From Intoshia linei (taxonomy: Eukaryota; Orthonectida; Rhopaluridae), in contig LWCA01000166.1 in NCBI GenBank assembly GCA_001642005.1, positions 1 through 45,437 on the forward strand: 45,437 bases of DNA, in the 5' to 3' direction. Both the position numbers and the translations under genes were made by a program. Shown piece after piece: positions 10,869 through 21,460 of this stretch. Within the stretch, counting starts at the first letter, position 1. Each line of letters opens with the position of its first letter. The notes below the pieces were generated by a model that saw only the letters and a list, made by a program, of their open reading frames with translations, did no database searches and was not told the DNA's origin.

Positions 10869-13834
10869 TTAAACATAATTTAAGCAATTCAGATCTGATG
10901 TGTCGTAATCATAAATAATATCTTCATATTTATCAAATTTACAATATGTAGCTTTATAAAAATTTGATAAAAGCTGATTATAATCAATAGGTTTGAGTTG
11001 GTTCGCATTTTTTCTCGCTAAATGTTAAAATAAGTTTTCAATATTATTGTATGTATTAATTATTAAAATGTTATCTACCTTGATTAACAAAAAAATTTGA
11101 CAAACTTTGCGAAACCATAGTTGAATTATATGAATGAATATTTTTTTTACGTGAGTTCCAGTAAAAATTTCCTTTTTCAGGATGAAACTGCATCATATAA
11201 TATGGATACTTTTTATCTAAAAATCTAATAATAAATGTATAATTCTTACTCATTTATTCTACCTTTAAATTTATATGCGTGTATCTCTGTGTAACGATTT
11301 ATTTAAAAAACAATGAGTCTTAGAATTTTAAATTTCTGCAAACGATGAGTAATGCACTATAACCCTAGAAAAATTTTAAACGGATCAGGGCTAACAGTTA
11401 GTTAGGCACACATTTATAAAAAATTTCGTCTAACAACCATGATCCTTAAAAACGAGTATCCGGTATGTTACTGTTCGGATCTGACCTATTTCACACTCTT
11501 TGCATCTATCTTAAAATGTTGATATATGTGGTTACTGCGTAATTGCAATAATTACGTTAAAATTGTAAATAGAATACAAATAGTAGATAAAAATACAAAT
11601 ATATTACGTTCCATCATGCTAATAAATGTGATATTGTCATTATCGTAAGCTGTAGCAATAATTGATACTTTTTTATAAAGTAGAGATTTATTAAAATTCT
11701 AAATTGTTAATGTATTCTCTAATTTATCGTAAGAAATACGATTGGTGTCAAACAAACGCTATGATCGTTGATGGAAAGATTTTCAAATTGCATCTGAGAT
11801 ATAAACGTTTTCAATATGGGATCAAGAAGCATTTTAGAATGTTGATCTTGGTAAAGATTTAAATAAGTTATACAATTACAGTGGAGCCTCCACTATTGCC
11901 CTATTCCGTTATTTGCTAAACCTTGAATTCCCGATATTGAAAAAAAGTGGAGGGTTGACTGCATTTATAATTTACAAATTATAAAAATATTACCTTCATT
12001 TAAGATAATTTTGGAAATTGTATTTTCATTATTACAAGGTTCAAGTATATTATCATTTTCAGAAAACAATATAGACAAAACTTCCATTCCTAAGCACGTG
12101 GCCATAATTGGAAAATGTTGATTATTATCATTTTTGGCATTGATTATATCAAGTATTATATTTGTAGTGTTTTTATAAAAGGAATGATCTGCATGTGTCC
12201 CTCCCCCAGGCAATAATATCCTAAATTATACAATTCAGTAAAGTTAAATAAATTTTTATTTCTTTTAAATCCATGCATAACGATTTATATCATATACTAT
12301 GGGAATTAGAGCATACATCGAGTACATGTTAAACTTTGTTCCCTCTATGCTTTAGAGCAGGGGTGAACAACGTGTGGCCGTGGGCAATCCATCTGATCAT
12401 CATGCAATATATCATTTTACTTCAAATTGAAAAGTTTAAATCAGATTTTATTCTAGGTCTATTTAAAATATTTTAATCACAAAGTTACATTCTTGACTTT
12501 GCGCTAGTTTCTCAAATGTTATTTACATAATGATTTAAACATGTTAACGAAGGGTGCACAAAATTAATGCACTCACTGATATCTTTTTTATGTAATTATT
12601 AATATTTATTTTTATGTCTTCCACTCTAATGTATCAACAAATCGGTTTTTATTGGAACTTTTTTTTGTCGTCCAATTATTATCAATTATTTACAGAAGAA
12701 TTAATGATTAATGTTTTTTCAAAAAAATATTGATAAAAGGGGATTTTTAAAATTTTTTTAAAATGAGGTTTTTTCTTTTGGAATCAGGTAGAGGAATTAT
12801 TGATCTAAAAGTTTGGTCAAATGGGATTTTTCAGAAAAATATTAGTAAGAGCCATTTTTTTCTTTAAGGGTTGGTAACATTGGGTTTTTTCTTTTGGGAT
12901 CAGATAGAATAGTTTTTGTTCTAAAAGTTTGGTAAAAATGGATTTTTAAAAAAAAACTTTGGTAAAATTTTGGTTTTTTCTCAAGAGATTTCATTAAAAT
13001 GGATGAAATATGCTAAAAATTTTAGATTCGCCTACCATCATCTAAAATTTTCGTAATCACCCCATGAGAAGAACTACATTAATACTACTATTGATATTTA
13101 TTCCGATTTAGATAAATGACAAATGTGGTGTTAATTTATATGAGTGAATTAAGGATTAATTTTAATTGAAAATTATTTAATATAACTTGCTGATATTAAA
13201 ATTTAAAGAAAACTATTTTATTAGTCCTAAAATTGAGGTCCAGAGTAAACTTTCTCAATGTCAGAGTAAATTTTGTGCGGCCGTAGTATCAATGAGAAAA
13301 GTAGAATTGTGGCTGAATTGGTGGAAAGGTTGTGCACCCCTGCCTAAGCGTTTAAGATTCATGATGAGCGAAAATTTTTTATAGATACATTACATAGCTT
13401 TTGAAAAAATTAGATTTAACACTTCATATGACGCATGTCGTCATGTGATGGACTAGAAAAACAAATAAAAATAATACACTATTAGTAATAGTCTATTACC
13501 CGTTGACAACATTTAAAATGTTTTCGTAATATTTGACAGATTTATTGAGTCTAATTGAAATATAAGACGATATAATTGGAAATAAATGAAATTACAAGAT
13601 AGGTAGGGCTTGAGCACCAGATTGTTGAATAAATTGAACATATCTAGTTTCTAAATATGCAAAAGCTTTATAATTACACGTTTTCTTGACTGTATTATCC
13701 TTAAATAAAATTCCTAAAACATGAATTTGACTACTCAAATAATGTTAACCAATAACTGGAGTATAATTTCCCGCATTAATAAAAGAACAATATATGATGT
13801 ATAATATATAATTTAAATACAAGCATTTCGTCAT
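10869..13834 (-). CDS. GGH: Gamma-glutamyl hydrolase, complete eight-exon gene
   Basis: Cleaves gamma-linked glutamates from folylpolyglutamates, normally in the lysosome or secreted. Exons, 5' to 3': 13834-13750, 13713-13596, 13550-13500, 12220-11994, 11846-11740, 11698-11608, 11216-11079, 11017-10869. All junctions are GT-AG with matching phase, giving 321 aa; human GGH is 318. A signal peptide (MTKCLYLNYILYIIYCSFINA without its last residue, cleavage near 21) precedes NYTPVIGIL. YLETRYVQFIQQSGA and VNGILLPGGGTH match the family core. The nucleophile is Cys127 in IMATCLGMEVL and the catalytic His238 lies in MMQFHPEKG. FFVNQARKN is close to the usual FFVNEARKN. Short introns are 36-61 nt. 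The 1279-nt intron 12221-13499 holds a hAT-type element and 11847-11993 a small MITE. Nothing suggests loss of function. Confidence 0.93.
11879..11961. mobile_element. Tiny MITE with CAGTGGAG-type inverted ends
   Basis: CAGTGGAGCCTCCACT at the left pairs with AGTGGAGGGTTGACTGC at the right (its complement GCAGTCAACCCTCCACT), enclosing about 83 bp within a GGH intron. The ends resemble pogo/Tigger-type termini. Similar end-like pieces (GAGGTTTGACTGTA, AGTGGAGTCGGACTGTA) occur near 16149 and 23754. The superfamily call is tentative. Confidence 0.55.
12358..13342. mobile_element. hAT-type non-autonomous element in a GGH intron
   Basis: CAGGGGTGAACAACGTGTGG at the left and GGTTGTGCACCCCTG at the right are imperfect inverted repeats of the common hAT CAGGGGTG type, 985 bp apart. 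Flanks CTTTAGAG and CCTAAGCG agree at 5 of 8 positions, a worn duplication at best. The interior has no transposase. It contains two to three diverged copies of a roughly 100-bp unit (12760-13010) built around TTTTTTCTTTTGGRATCAG and AAAAGTTTGGTAAAA. Confidence 0.65.
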
Positions 13835-14169
13835 ATTAGGTGTTTCGATAAAAATAAAAATAGCTATAGAGCCAAAGTACAAGTTAAGATATTACCAGGA
13901 TATTTTAGATTTCGATAATATATAGAACAACAATCGTTGACAACGGTTTTATTCTAAAGAATAAATACTATTTACTGAAATTTGTAATATATGTAAATAG
14001 ATCGAATAAGTATGAATTTTTTTTGATGTTCCAGTATTTCGTACTATTAACATTTTGATAAGTTAATATTAACCGTTAACTAGTGTATTTAATGTTTTTG
14101 ACAAATGTCATATGAATATAAATATAATATATATCATATAAATAAGAGCGTTAACTTAATGTTATTATA
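13835..14169. other. GGH upstream region
   Basis: A 335-bp AT-rich spacer between the GGH start codon and a Tc1-type element. Presumably contains the GGH promoter; no motif stands out. Confidence 0.5.
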
Positions 14170-15434
14170 CAGTGCGCGACATAAGTCATAGGCACCTCAC
14201 ACATTCTCACATATAAAAACCACTATAAAGTTAATAATAGGGTTTTATAAGTACAACCTTTAGTATTTATCGATGTGCGTTTCAAAATATTATTAAAAAA
14301 CACAAAAAGGGTTTATGCATAGCTTACTTGCCAAGATCAGATGGAAAACGCATGCTGACAGCCAGAGAATGGACTATTATAATAATGGAATCAAAGAAAA
14401 ACCCTTGCTTGACAGTATTAAAGGTTAAAATACACTTCAGCATTACAAAAAAGCCTAGTTTAAAGGCAGAGCAACATGTGTTATATATATTTGGATTATA
14501 TGGAAAATTTCAAGTCGAAAACCGTTTCTTAAAAAATTTCACAAAACAAACCGTTTTAAAAAATGTAAGTAAAAAGTGGCATGGACGAGCCAATAGAAAA
14601 ATATAAGCTTCATTGATAAAAGTTGATTTGAATTATTTACAAAAAGAAGAGTATACGTTCGAAAACATAAAAAACAAAATTCTTATCAATGTACATAAGT
14701 AGAAGTATTACAAATACCCAGTAAATAATGATTTGGGTGGTATTAGAGCAAATGAAAATAAAGTATTAATAAAGTGTATAGGAGGAATAAATGCTCACGA
14801 ATACCAACGAATCCTTAGAAAAGCAAACAAATAACATTTTTGGATGGATTGAAGAAACATCAAGATTGTCAACCTTGTCAAACAGCAAAGACAACATGTT
14901 CATTTATAAGGGGTAATTGTATAAAAAAATTAAAAGATTGACCGGTACAAAGTCCAGATTTAAACATTATTAAAGAAATGTAAAAAATTTGAAAGATACG
15001 GTTTATAAGCTATATCCAGTCAACTTAGAAGAACTATGGAGATATATACACGACGAATGGGACCGCGTACCTCTAAAAACTATTTAAGGGTTGTTTGCCT
15101 CATTACCGAGAAGAATTGTATCAGTGATTATAAATAAATGATGGAATACTAAATATTAGTAATTTTATATATATTTATCTAATATTTTAATTAAATTAAC
15201 ATAATTAATTGTATTATTTTATAGATTTATGTCGCTCGGAATTTTGCAATTTTAATTAAAAATACCTATATTTCATTAATTATTAAATTTTTTTATATTT
15301 TTACTTTTTTAGGGTTGTTAAATATTTGTTCTTAATCATACATTAGATATGATATAAGAAAATGTCTTAAATCATGAACCATAAGTGTTTAAATTAAGTA
15401 CAATTGGGGTGCCTAAGACTTATGTCGAGCACTG
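14170..15434 (+). mobile_element. Tc1/mariner element with TIRs and TA duplication
   Basis: CAGTGCGCGACATAAGTCAT (14170) and its near complement ending CTTATGTCGAGCACTG (15434) bound 1265 bp. TA lies immediately outside both ends (14168-14169 and 15435-15436), the hallmark target duplication. The size is typical of a full-length Tc1-like element. The transposase inside is broken. Confidence 0.9.
14314..15138 (+). pseudogene. Tc1-like transposase, degraded
   Basis: The longest open piece (14328-14606) starts LPRSDGKRMLTAREWTIIIM, corresponding to the N-terminal helix-turn-helix region, and ends near KNVSKKWHGRANRK. Downstream, shifting frames give INAHEYQRILRKANK and DRPVQSPDLNII-like sequence around 14938-14975, the conserved W-P-A-Q-S-P-D-L-N-P-I-E region next to the second catalytic acidic residue of the DDE triad. 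Several stops and frameshifts make it non-coding. Confidence 0.75.
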
Positions 15435-15556
15435 TATTTTAGCCAAATAAATAAAAAAACAATCAAAAATATTTTATGATAATATGTAATTTATAATTTA
15501 TTATATATATTATATATATTATTATAATTAATATAATTATAATATGTAATATGTAA

Positions 15557-15739
15557 TTATTCATCCATATGTTCAATTCTTAGCCAACTGGAATTATCAC
15601 TTTTTCGTATAAAATGTTGATAATTGCCAATGTTAAATGGATACAATTCCAATTTAAAATTAACAAATAGGAAGCTAAGCAAAATCACTCCAATTTTCTT
15701 GAAAAAGTCATGAAACATATTCTGTGCTGTGACATCCAT
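15557..15739 (-). CDS. Small hypothetical protein, 60 aa, hydrophobic centre
   Basis: An ATG-started 60-codon frame with one hydrophobic segment (KIGVILLSFLFVNF, about residues 15-28) and a polar C-terminus ending RIEHMDE. Composition is less AT-driven than random frames here, and codon usage looks ordinary. I do not recognise it. It could be a tiny single-pass membrane protein, an exon of a larger gene, or chance. Confidence 0.3.
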   Translation of the reverse strand: MDVTAQNMFHDFFKKIGVILLSFLFVNFKLELYPFNIGNYQHFIRKSDNSSWLRIEHMDE

Positions 15740-15975
15740 GCTTTTTCTCTGTATTTATATTATAAACTGTATCATACATCAGTGTTTTTCAATCTTTATA
15801 TGACTAACCAATTTCTATTTATGAAAATTAAAATGTCAATTTTATTATAATACGACTAATTTAATTTGTATTTTGTTGGAGTTTTATTATAAGATTTGTC
15901 TCGGTCGCAACATGAATTTTGAAAAACACCAATATAAACATAATTATATTTATATAAATATAACTAATATACAGG

Positions 15976-16022
15976 GGTGGCACTAGCTGTACTGAATACA
16001 GCTGGTGCCAGCTTAATGCTGG
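15976..16022. repeat. Two overlapping alternative hairpins
   Basis: GGCACTAGCTGTA pairs with TACAGCTGGTGCC (12 of 13) around a CTGAA loop; the following GCCAGC TTAAT GCTGGC is a second perfect stem that shares the GCC/CAGC segment, so the two structures are partly exclusive. The stretch is clearly more GC-rich than its surroundings and begins after CAGGGGTGGC, reminiscent of a hAT terminus, but no partner terminus was found. Confidence 0.7.
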
Positions 16023-16510
16023 CATCAGTGTCAGTAATAATTAAAAATACTATTATAAATTGAAAAATTAGTAATTTTATTAACATTTAAAGACATTCAT
16101 AATATTTGTAAATAAAATTTATCAATAGAAATTGATTAGACAAATAATAGAGGTTTGACTGTATATGATATGAAAATGTTAGGTTTTTTAAATAACAAGT
16201 TTGCCCATAGTGAGTTAAATATTGTAAATTAAAGATTAGCGTAAGGTTTTTTTAAAAATTCATAGTGGACACCGTCAACTTGACCGTGTATTGTAAATTA
16301 CAAAAAAATCATTAAAACTTTTATGATTTGATAATTTATTCGAAATACAATAAACTCTATCTACAACCTTAACATAAGATTGCGATTAAATACGGAGAGT
16401 GGTGATATGACACCAAATAGTAAACATTTCAATGCTAAATGATTATGCTTATTCAAATGTTTGAATATTATTCTGTGTGTCGGAACTATAGCAACCAGAA
16501 ATTGACTGTA

Positions 16511-16702
16511 TTTTTAGTCTTTTTAGTCTGTTTTTAGCACATTCTTAGTCTATTGCATTTTACACTAAATGTAAATTTTACACATCAAATCATGCATATT
16601 GTGAATAATTTTGCACTAAGAATTGTTATCTAATTTTCACATGTACAATAAAAATGCAATAGACAAAGAATGTGCTAAGAATGAGCTAAAAACAGACTAA
16701 AT
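16511..16702. repeat. Foldback element (MITE-like inverted repeat)
   Basis: TTAGTCTGTTTTTAGCACAT followed by TCTTAGTCTATTGCATTTTA recurs in inverted form at 16647-16702 (AAAAATGCAATAGACAAAGA ... GAGCTAAAAACAGACTAA). The arms of about 45 bp surround a loop of roughly 85 bp. No coding potential. Confidence 0.75.
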
Positions 16703-18276
16703 TGTCAAAATATAGGCTATAAATAACTCTTTCAGAACTGTTAACCACTCCCACTCCTTGAATTCCATCATTAATTGATTCATGAAATCGATCCATTATT
16801 TCGAATAAAATTACCAAACGTATAAATTATGTTTCATGTGTGGAATATATCTAACTAGGTCTAGTAAATTAATCTGTCAAACTAATGCCTTTTGTAATGA
16901 ATTTAGTATTTATATGAAAAGCTGGTTTAAAACATAATATAAACTAAAAATTTAGTTTTTTCTACGGATCATTAAAATCGTGGAGATGTATTTTCATAAT
17001 TTTATGAAAAAAACTATGATGCTGTTTATTTTATTAAGATTGTATTATTGTTGGACTCATGAAAAAATTATTCAATTCATCAACCATAAGTCCGAATTTT
17101 TATCCAATTAACCACACAAATAAATATCTACCCTTAATCCTGAACAAAAAGATGCATTTAATGCATTGAAAAAATATTATCACATTTTTTTTGATAACAA
17201 ATGATGAGACAATTACATGCATTAATCGAAGAGTTATTAATAAAATACCAGAAAAGAACTGTTGCGGTATATGCTCGGACGAAAATTTATTACGAAATTT
17301 ATTTTACTAACACTTTGGAAAAAACTTTAATTGAAATGTAGACTTTATAAAATTATAAGATTTTTAGTTATTGAAATAAACGGGAACACACACAGACAAA
17401 CAAATATTGCAAAGCATATTATATAAATAAGGATATTTTATATATTACCGTCAATTCATTATGTAAATTTGAATCGCACAACACAAAGAAAACCTAAAAT
17501 ATTTTAATCTTTTATCATTAAGACCTATATTTAAAACTCTTTGAAAAAATCACTTTTTATATTATAAAAACAGTGTTTACTGAAAACCCTACTATTTTTA
17601 TTAGAATTGGTAATATGTAAATCAGAATTTAATAATTATAAATTACCCAATGAAGGGAGAAAAATCGGATAACAAACGCGATTAATTCTAACATTAATGA
17701 GCACTAGAATAAAATCAAAGTATTATTATATATATAATAAATAATGCTTTTATATTAAATATGTTAGCTATATAAGCATTATATTAATAAAATATATATA
17801 ATACAAATAAAAATTATCAATTTATTCAATAGAAACAGTATTCCTTTCAAACTTGTATTTATGATATACAAAAATTAATATCATAATACATTATTAACCT
17901 TTTTCCACTTTGGTGTACCTTAATTCTATAAAATTGTATTTAGCATCCCAAAAAATTTAATAAACTTAAATTTGAATAAAATACCATTTTCACTGTGTTA
18001 ACCAAAATTGCTATACATTTTACATTGTAGGACTACTTGTATTGTATTTTCTACTATTAAAAAATGTTATTATAAATTTCGTTACCGTAGTTATAATATT
18101 AAATTTTAGGGGTGCAAAATCTACTAATATTTAATTAAGGGGCCAAGCGTAAAAAGGTTAAGATCCATACTATATTACAATGAATTGTTTTACCGCAATA
18201 TTTGAGCAGAACTTATAATATGACATCAGATTTATTTCAATCTAAATAATATATATAATATCATAATTATATTATT
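16703..18276. other. Repeat-rich intergenic region
   Basis: No gene seen. Positions 17328-17411 carry an inverted copy of the repeat also found at 24799-24894 and 25914-26025 (shared landmark on the minus strand: TTTGTTTGTCTGTGTGTGTT, then ATTTTATAAAGTCTACATTTC). A weak frame near 17130 (LNPEQKDAFNAL) may be a transposon relic but is too short to assign. Confidence 0.5.
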
Positions 18277-18650
18277 ACTAGATTGACTGTTATGTACTAC
18301 GTATAAACAGTATCTAACTCTACCAAGTGCACATTTTTATTATACCACAAAATAAATTTACGTTGAAAATCTAACTTAAAAATCTTATTATTCACTATTA
18401 TCAATTTTTTAAAGAAGTAGTTGCCAAACTTGTTTCAGGTGGAACCATCATATTACATTACTTTTTACTTTAAAGTGAATTATTCCATCTTAATTTTTTT
18501 TAACATTTGTGTAATGAATTTTAAAAACAATTGTTATCTTATTTTTTTATATTATTAGACAGAATGTGTGTATTTTATAAAGGAATAAAGTAAAAACAGT
18601 CCAATCCTAAAAATTTTCATAAATAGCATAAATTCCAAAAAAAATAAAAT
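18277..18650 (-). repeat. ~350 bp dispersed repeat, right (inverted) copy
   Basis: Reverse complement of the repeat at 1-360: TACGTATAAACAGTATCTAA, CTCTACCAAGTGCACATTTT and CAGTCCAATCCTAAAAATTT mirror the left copy with about 90% identity by eye. It begins next to a CTAGATTGACTG segment. No coding sequence inside. Confidence 0.85.
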
Positions 18651-20047
18651 TATATAAATCGAGTTTTTATTTTAAATGTGATAATATATATGCAGTACCA
18701 ATTTAATAAATAATTAAAAATACCAATTATGTATCAATAACACTGTTCAACAATTTCACATTTTTGTTCGACTTCCCGGGATATTTTTATTTAGAATAAA
18801 AGAAATTTTGACAAAACTAATATTAAAAAAAAATTAGACATTTTTATAGAGTACTTTAATAATTAGAGGTGCGTATTTACTCCAAAAAATCAAAAATATA
18901 ATAATAAACGAAATAATAATCGTTATTTTGATTATATATCGTAATATGTAATTGTTTAAATTAAAATAAATTGTCTAATACAGTAATTCCGTGATGCTGA
19001 ATTTTTACCTACTCTCAAAAACACAAAATGTCCATGCTAACACTAAAATAATGAGCATGACATCTATACAGTGTAATTAACGGAATCAGCACTTTATACA
19101 CATATTTCAGGTGAATTTTACCAATATTGCAAAAAATTGTAATAAATATAAAAATAATAATAACAAAGTTTTATTACTTTTAGTTTCGTTGTTGTAATTT
19201 TTATTTAAATTTTGTTATTAAAATTAGTATCTATTTGACATTAGTGGTCACTTTTTAAAAATTAAATTAATTAAAAGGTCACATTTGGAAGGTAGTCGCC
19301 TATACGAAGTAATCACTCGTTCGAAGTGGCTACGTTTCGAGCGTCTACCTTAATAAAAATTTTGATATTGAGATTATACATTACTATAAAATTATCAATT
19401 TTCATAATGTACCATGCACTAGTTTCACAAAAACTATTGGCCTAAAATCAATATTAGTAAAAAATATGGATATTACTATGTTTTTAGTTAACATTTAACA
19501 ATAATAATTATTTCATTATTATCAACAAATAAAATTAAATATTTTTTATTTATAGTCGTGTTTATGTAAAGCTGTATTCTCTCTATAACTTGTCATTCTT
19601 GGGATTTAGAAAAAGGGATTCTTAAATTTCTTGAGATGAAAACTATAGAAACAGTAAATAAAACTTTTAAAGTACAATAGGGTGTCCACATTCGATGTTT
19701 TTTTTTGATGTTGTTGTTGCCATTTTGCATGTGGATGCCTTTTTTGATTTTAAGCATTTATCACCCAAAAAAATGAAATCGGATAATATTTATATCTCTC
19801 AAATGTAATTATTGAAATTCATATAAAAATGATTAATTTATTATTAAATTTTGTTTTTATGGATAATTTGTTGGTAATCGCCTTGATGTGTTGATAATGC
19901 TTTGTGGACCATTTTTTTTAATTAATTTCTAGCTTATTTTTCATTTGAACATTTTTTTTTGCGATATACTTTTGTTTTTTTTATATTTTCATTTTTTATG
20001 TGAGTTGATAAGATGTGGAGTATATAGAAAATTATTGGGTCGCAAAA
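18651..20047. other. Intergenic, mostly featureless
   Basis: No gene seen. A 25-bp segment at 19246-19270 (AGTGGTCACTTTTTAAAA) recurs at 40241-40263. A compact GC-richer inverted repeat lies at 19289-19353 (listed separately). Confidence 0.5.
19289..19353. repeat. 65-bp GC-richer inverted repeat
   Basis: AAGGTAGTCGC and GCGTCTACCTT are inverted arms (10 of 11) around an interior with CGAAGT / CGTTCGAAGT direct repeats. It stands out by base composition in an otherwise AT-dominated area and may be a MITE or a structured RNA locus. Confidence 0.6.
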
Positions 20048-20099
20048 ATTTTTTATGTTTATAAGGGGCGTCGCGAACACAAAAAAATTGTAAACCACT
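20048..20099. mobile_element. hAT terminus relic
   Basis: GGGCGTCGCGAACACAAAAA followed by AATTGTAAACCACTGCTATA reads on the other strand as CAGTGGTTTACAATTTTT...GTGTTCGCGACGCCCC, the familiar start of many animal hAT elements. No second terminus was found nearby. A shorter relative sits at 44093-44117. Confidence 0.5.
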
Positions 20100-20989
20100 G
20101 CTATATACTATACACCAATGTATAATATTATTAATAGAATGTAGATAAGTATAATATATAAACTAATAATAAATAATACAAATTACCCAACTTTTATCCA
20201 AATTTAAAATAAATAATATGATGAAAATTAACTTTATATACATAAAATAAAATCGGAATAATATAGATTGAAAAATAAAATTATTTATTTTGTAAAGTAA
20301 TGTATGTTTTGTATTATAAATAAATAAAATGTATATAGTTATTTACATTGCTAGGATTATGTTTTTCAAAATTCGTAGTTTTGCAGAGAGTTCTGCAACG
20401 CGGTTCGAAGTTTTTGTTCTGATTAAATTTAGTTGAATATTTCAAAGAGATTGGAATTCAGTACTAATCACATTGGATGAACCATGAATTCATGAAAAAA
20501 TGTGATATTTTCAGATTTATTAAGTAATTTATTATAATATTATTAAATAATAATTATTATAGAGTGATTTATTAACTAATTATTTACAAATATATCATAT
20601 TATATATATCATATTATAGAATTCATATTATGCAAAAATTTAAAGTTTAAACAATGTAAATTGGCTATTTAGTCAGAATTCGAGAAATTGAATCGTTAAT
20701 AAAATCCAAAAAAATTGAGCTAGGAACAAATTTAAAAAGAATAAACGGTATAACTAAACATGGAGAACAATATTATAAAGTTGATACCACGTTTAAAGGC
20801 TCAAACGCCAATTTCCATTAAAATAAACTTCAGTTTTAATTTCTCCATAATATTTATACAGTGATATTTAAAATGACATTCAACTCGAATAGATAGCGTT
20901 AAATGTTTTTGATTGCGAATTAGTTTTTCTATTTTAAAAATACACACTTGTAGTGCTAATTGCTTTTAATTCTTTGATATGTGTGACAC
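20100..20989. other. Intergenic, no confident feature
   Basis: AT-rich; a short open stretch at 20678-20821 could encode REIESLIKSKKIELG-like sequence but I cannot assign it. Confidence 0.4.
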
Positions 20990-21270
20990 ACTACTGTATA
21001 TATTATAATTAGGTGATGCAATGGATAGAGGATAACAACCTAGATTTGATGAAATAATCCAGATTTAAATATAATTGAACACGTGTGTCCAATACTCAAG
21101 ACTCGAATTAATATTTTATGCTAAACAGTATTTTGTAGAGCTGAACTGGAGGAAATTATAAAAAAAGAATGGACAATCGTTGAAACGCCCTCATTTATCC
21201 CAAAATTGTATTTAAGTTTACCAAATAGAAATAAATTATGTTATAATTCAAAGAGTCATAATACGAAATA
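20990..21270 (+). pseudogene. Tc1-like transposase C-terminal relic
   Basis: Frames broken by stops give QWIEDNNLDL, DLNIIEHV and ELEEIIKKEWTIVETPSFIP then LYLSLPNRNK, in the order of the C-terminal part of Tc1-type transposases (S-P-D-L-N-P-I-E, then a helical tail with SMPRR-like end). The N-terminal half and clear TIRs are missing. Confidence 0.6.
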
Positions 21271-21460
21271 CTAAAACAAAATATAAATTAAAAATTATTT
21301 AGTATTTTAGTGTATTGTTTTTTGTTGACATACTCATGACGCGTCATTTCATTATTTTTAATATGTTTGAAAATTTCAAATGCATATTAAAGATACGATC
21401 GAATCGATTAATATCGATAATATATTACATTTATATCGCATTCATTTGTAGTAAACTAAA

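Noticed and set aside
360-18276. Polinton/Maverick reading of the 18 kb between inverted repeats
   Set aside because: The distance and long inverted repeats fit, but the interior holds ordinary host genes and older transposons. There is no polymerase B, retroviral-type integrase, packaging ATPase or capsid frame.
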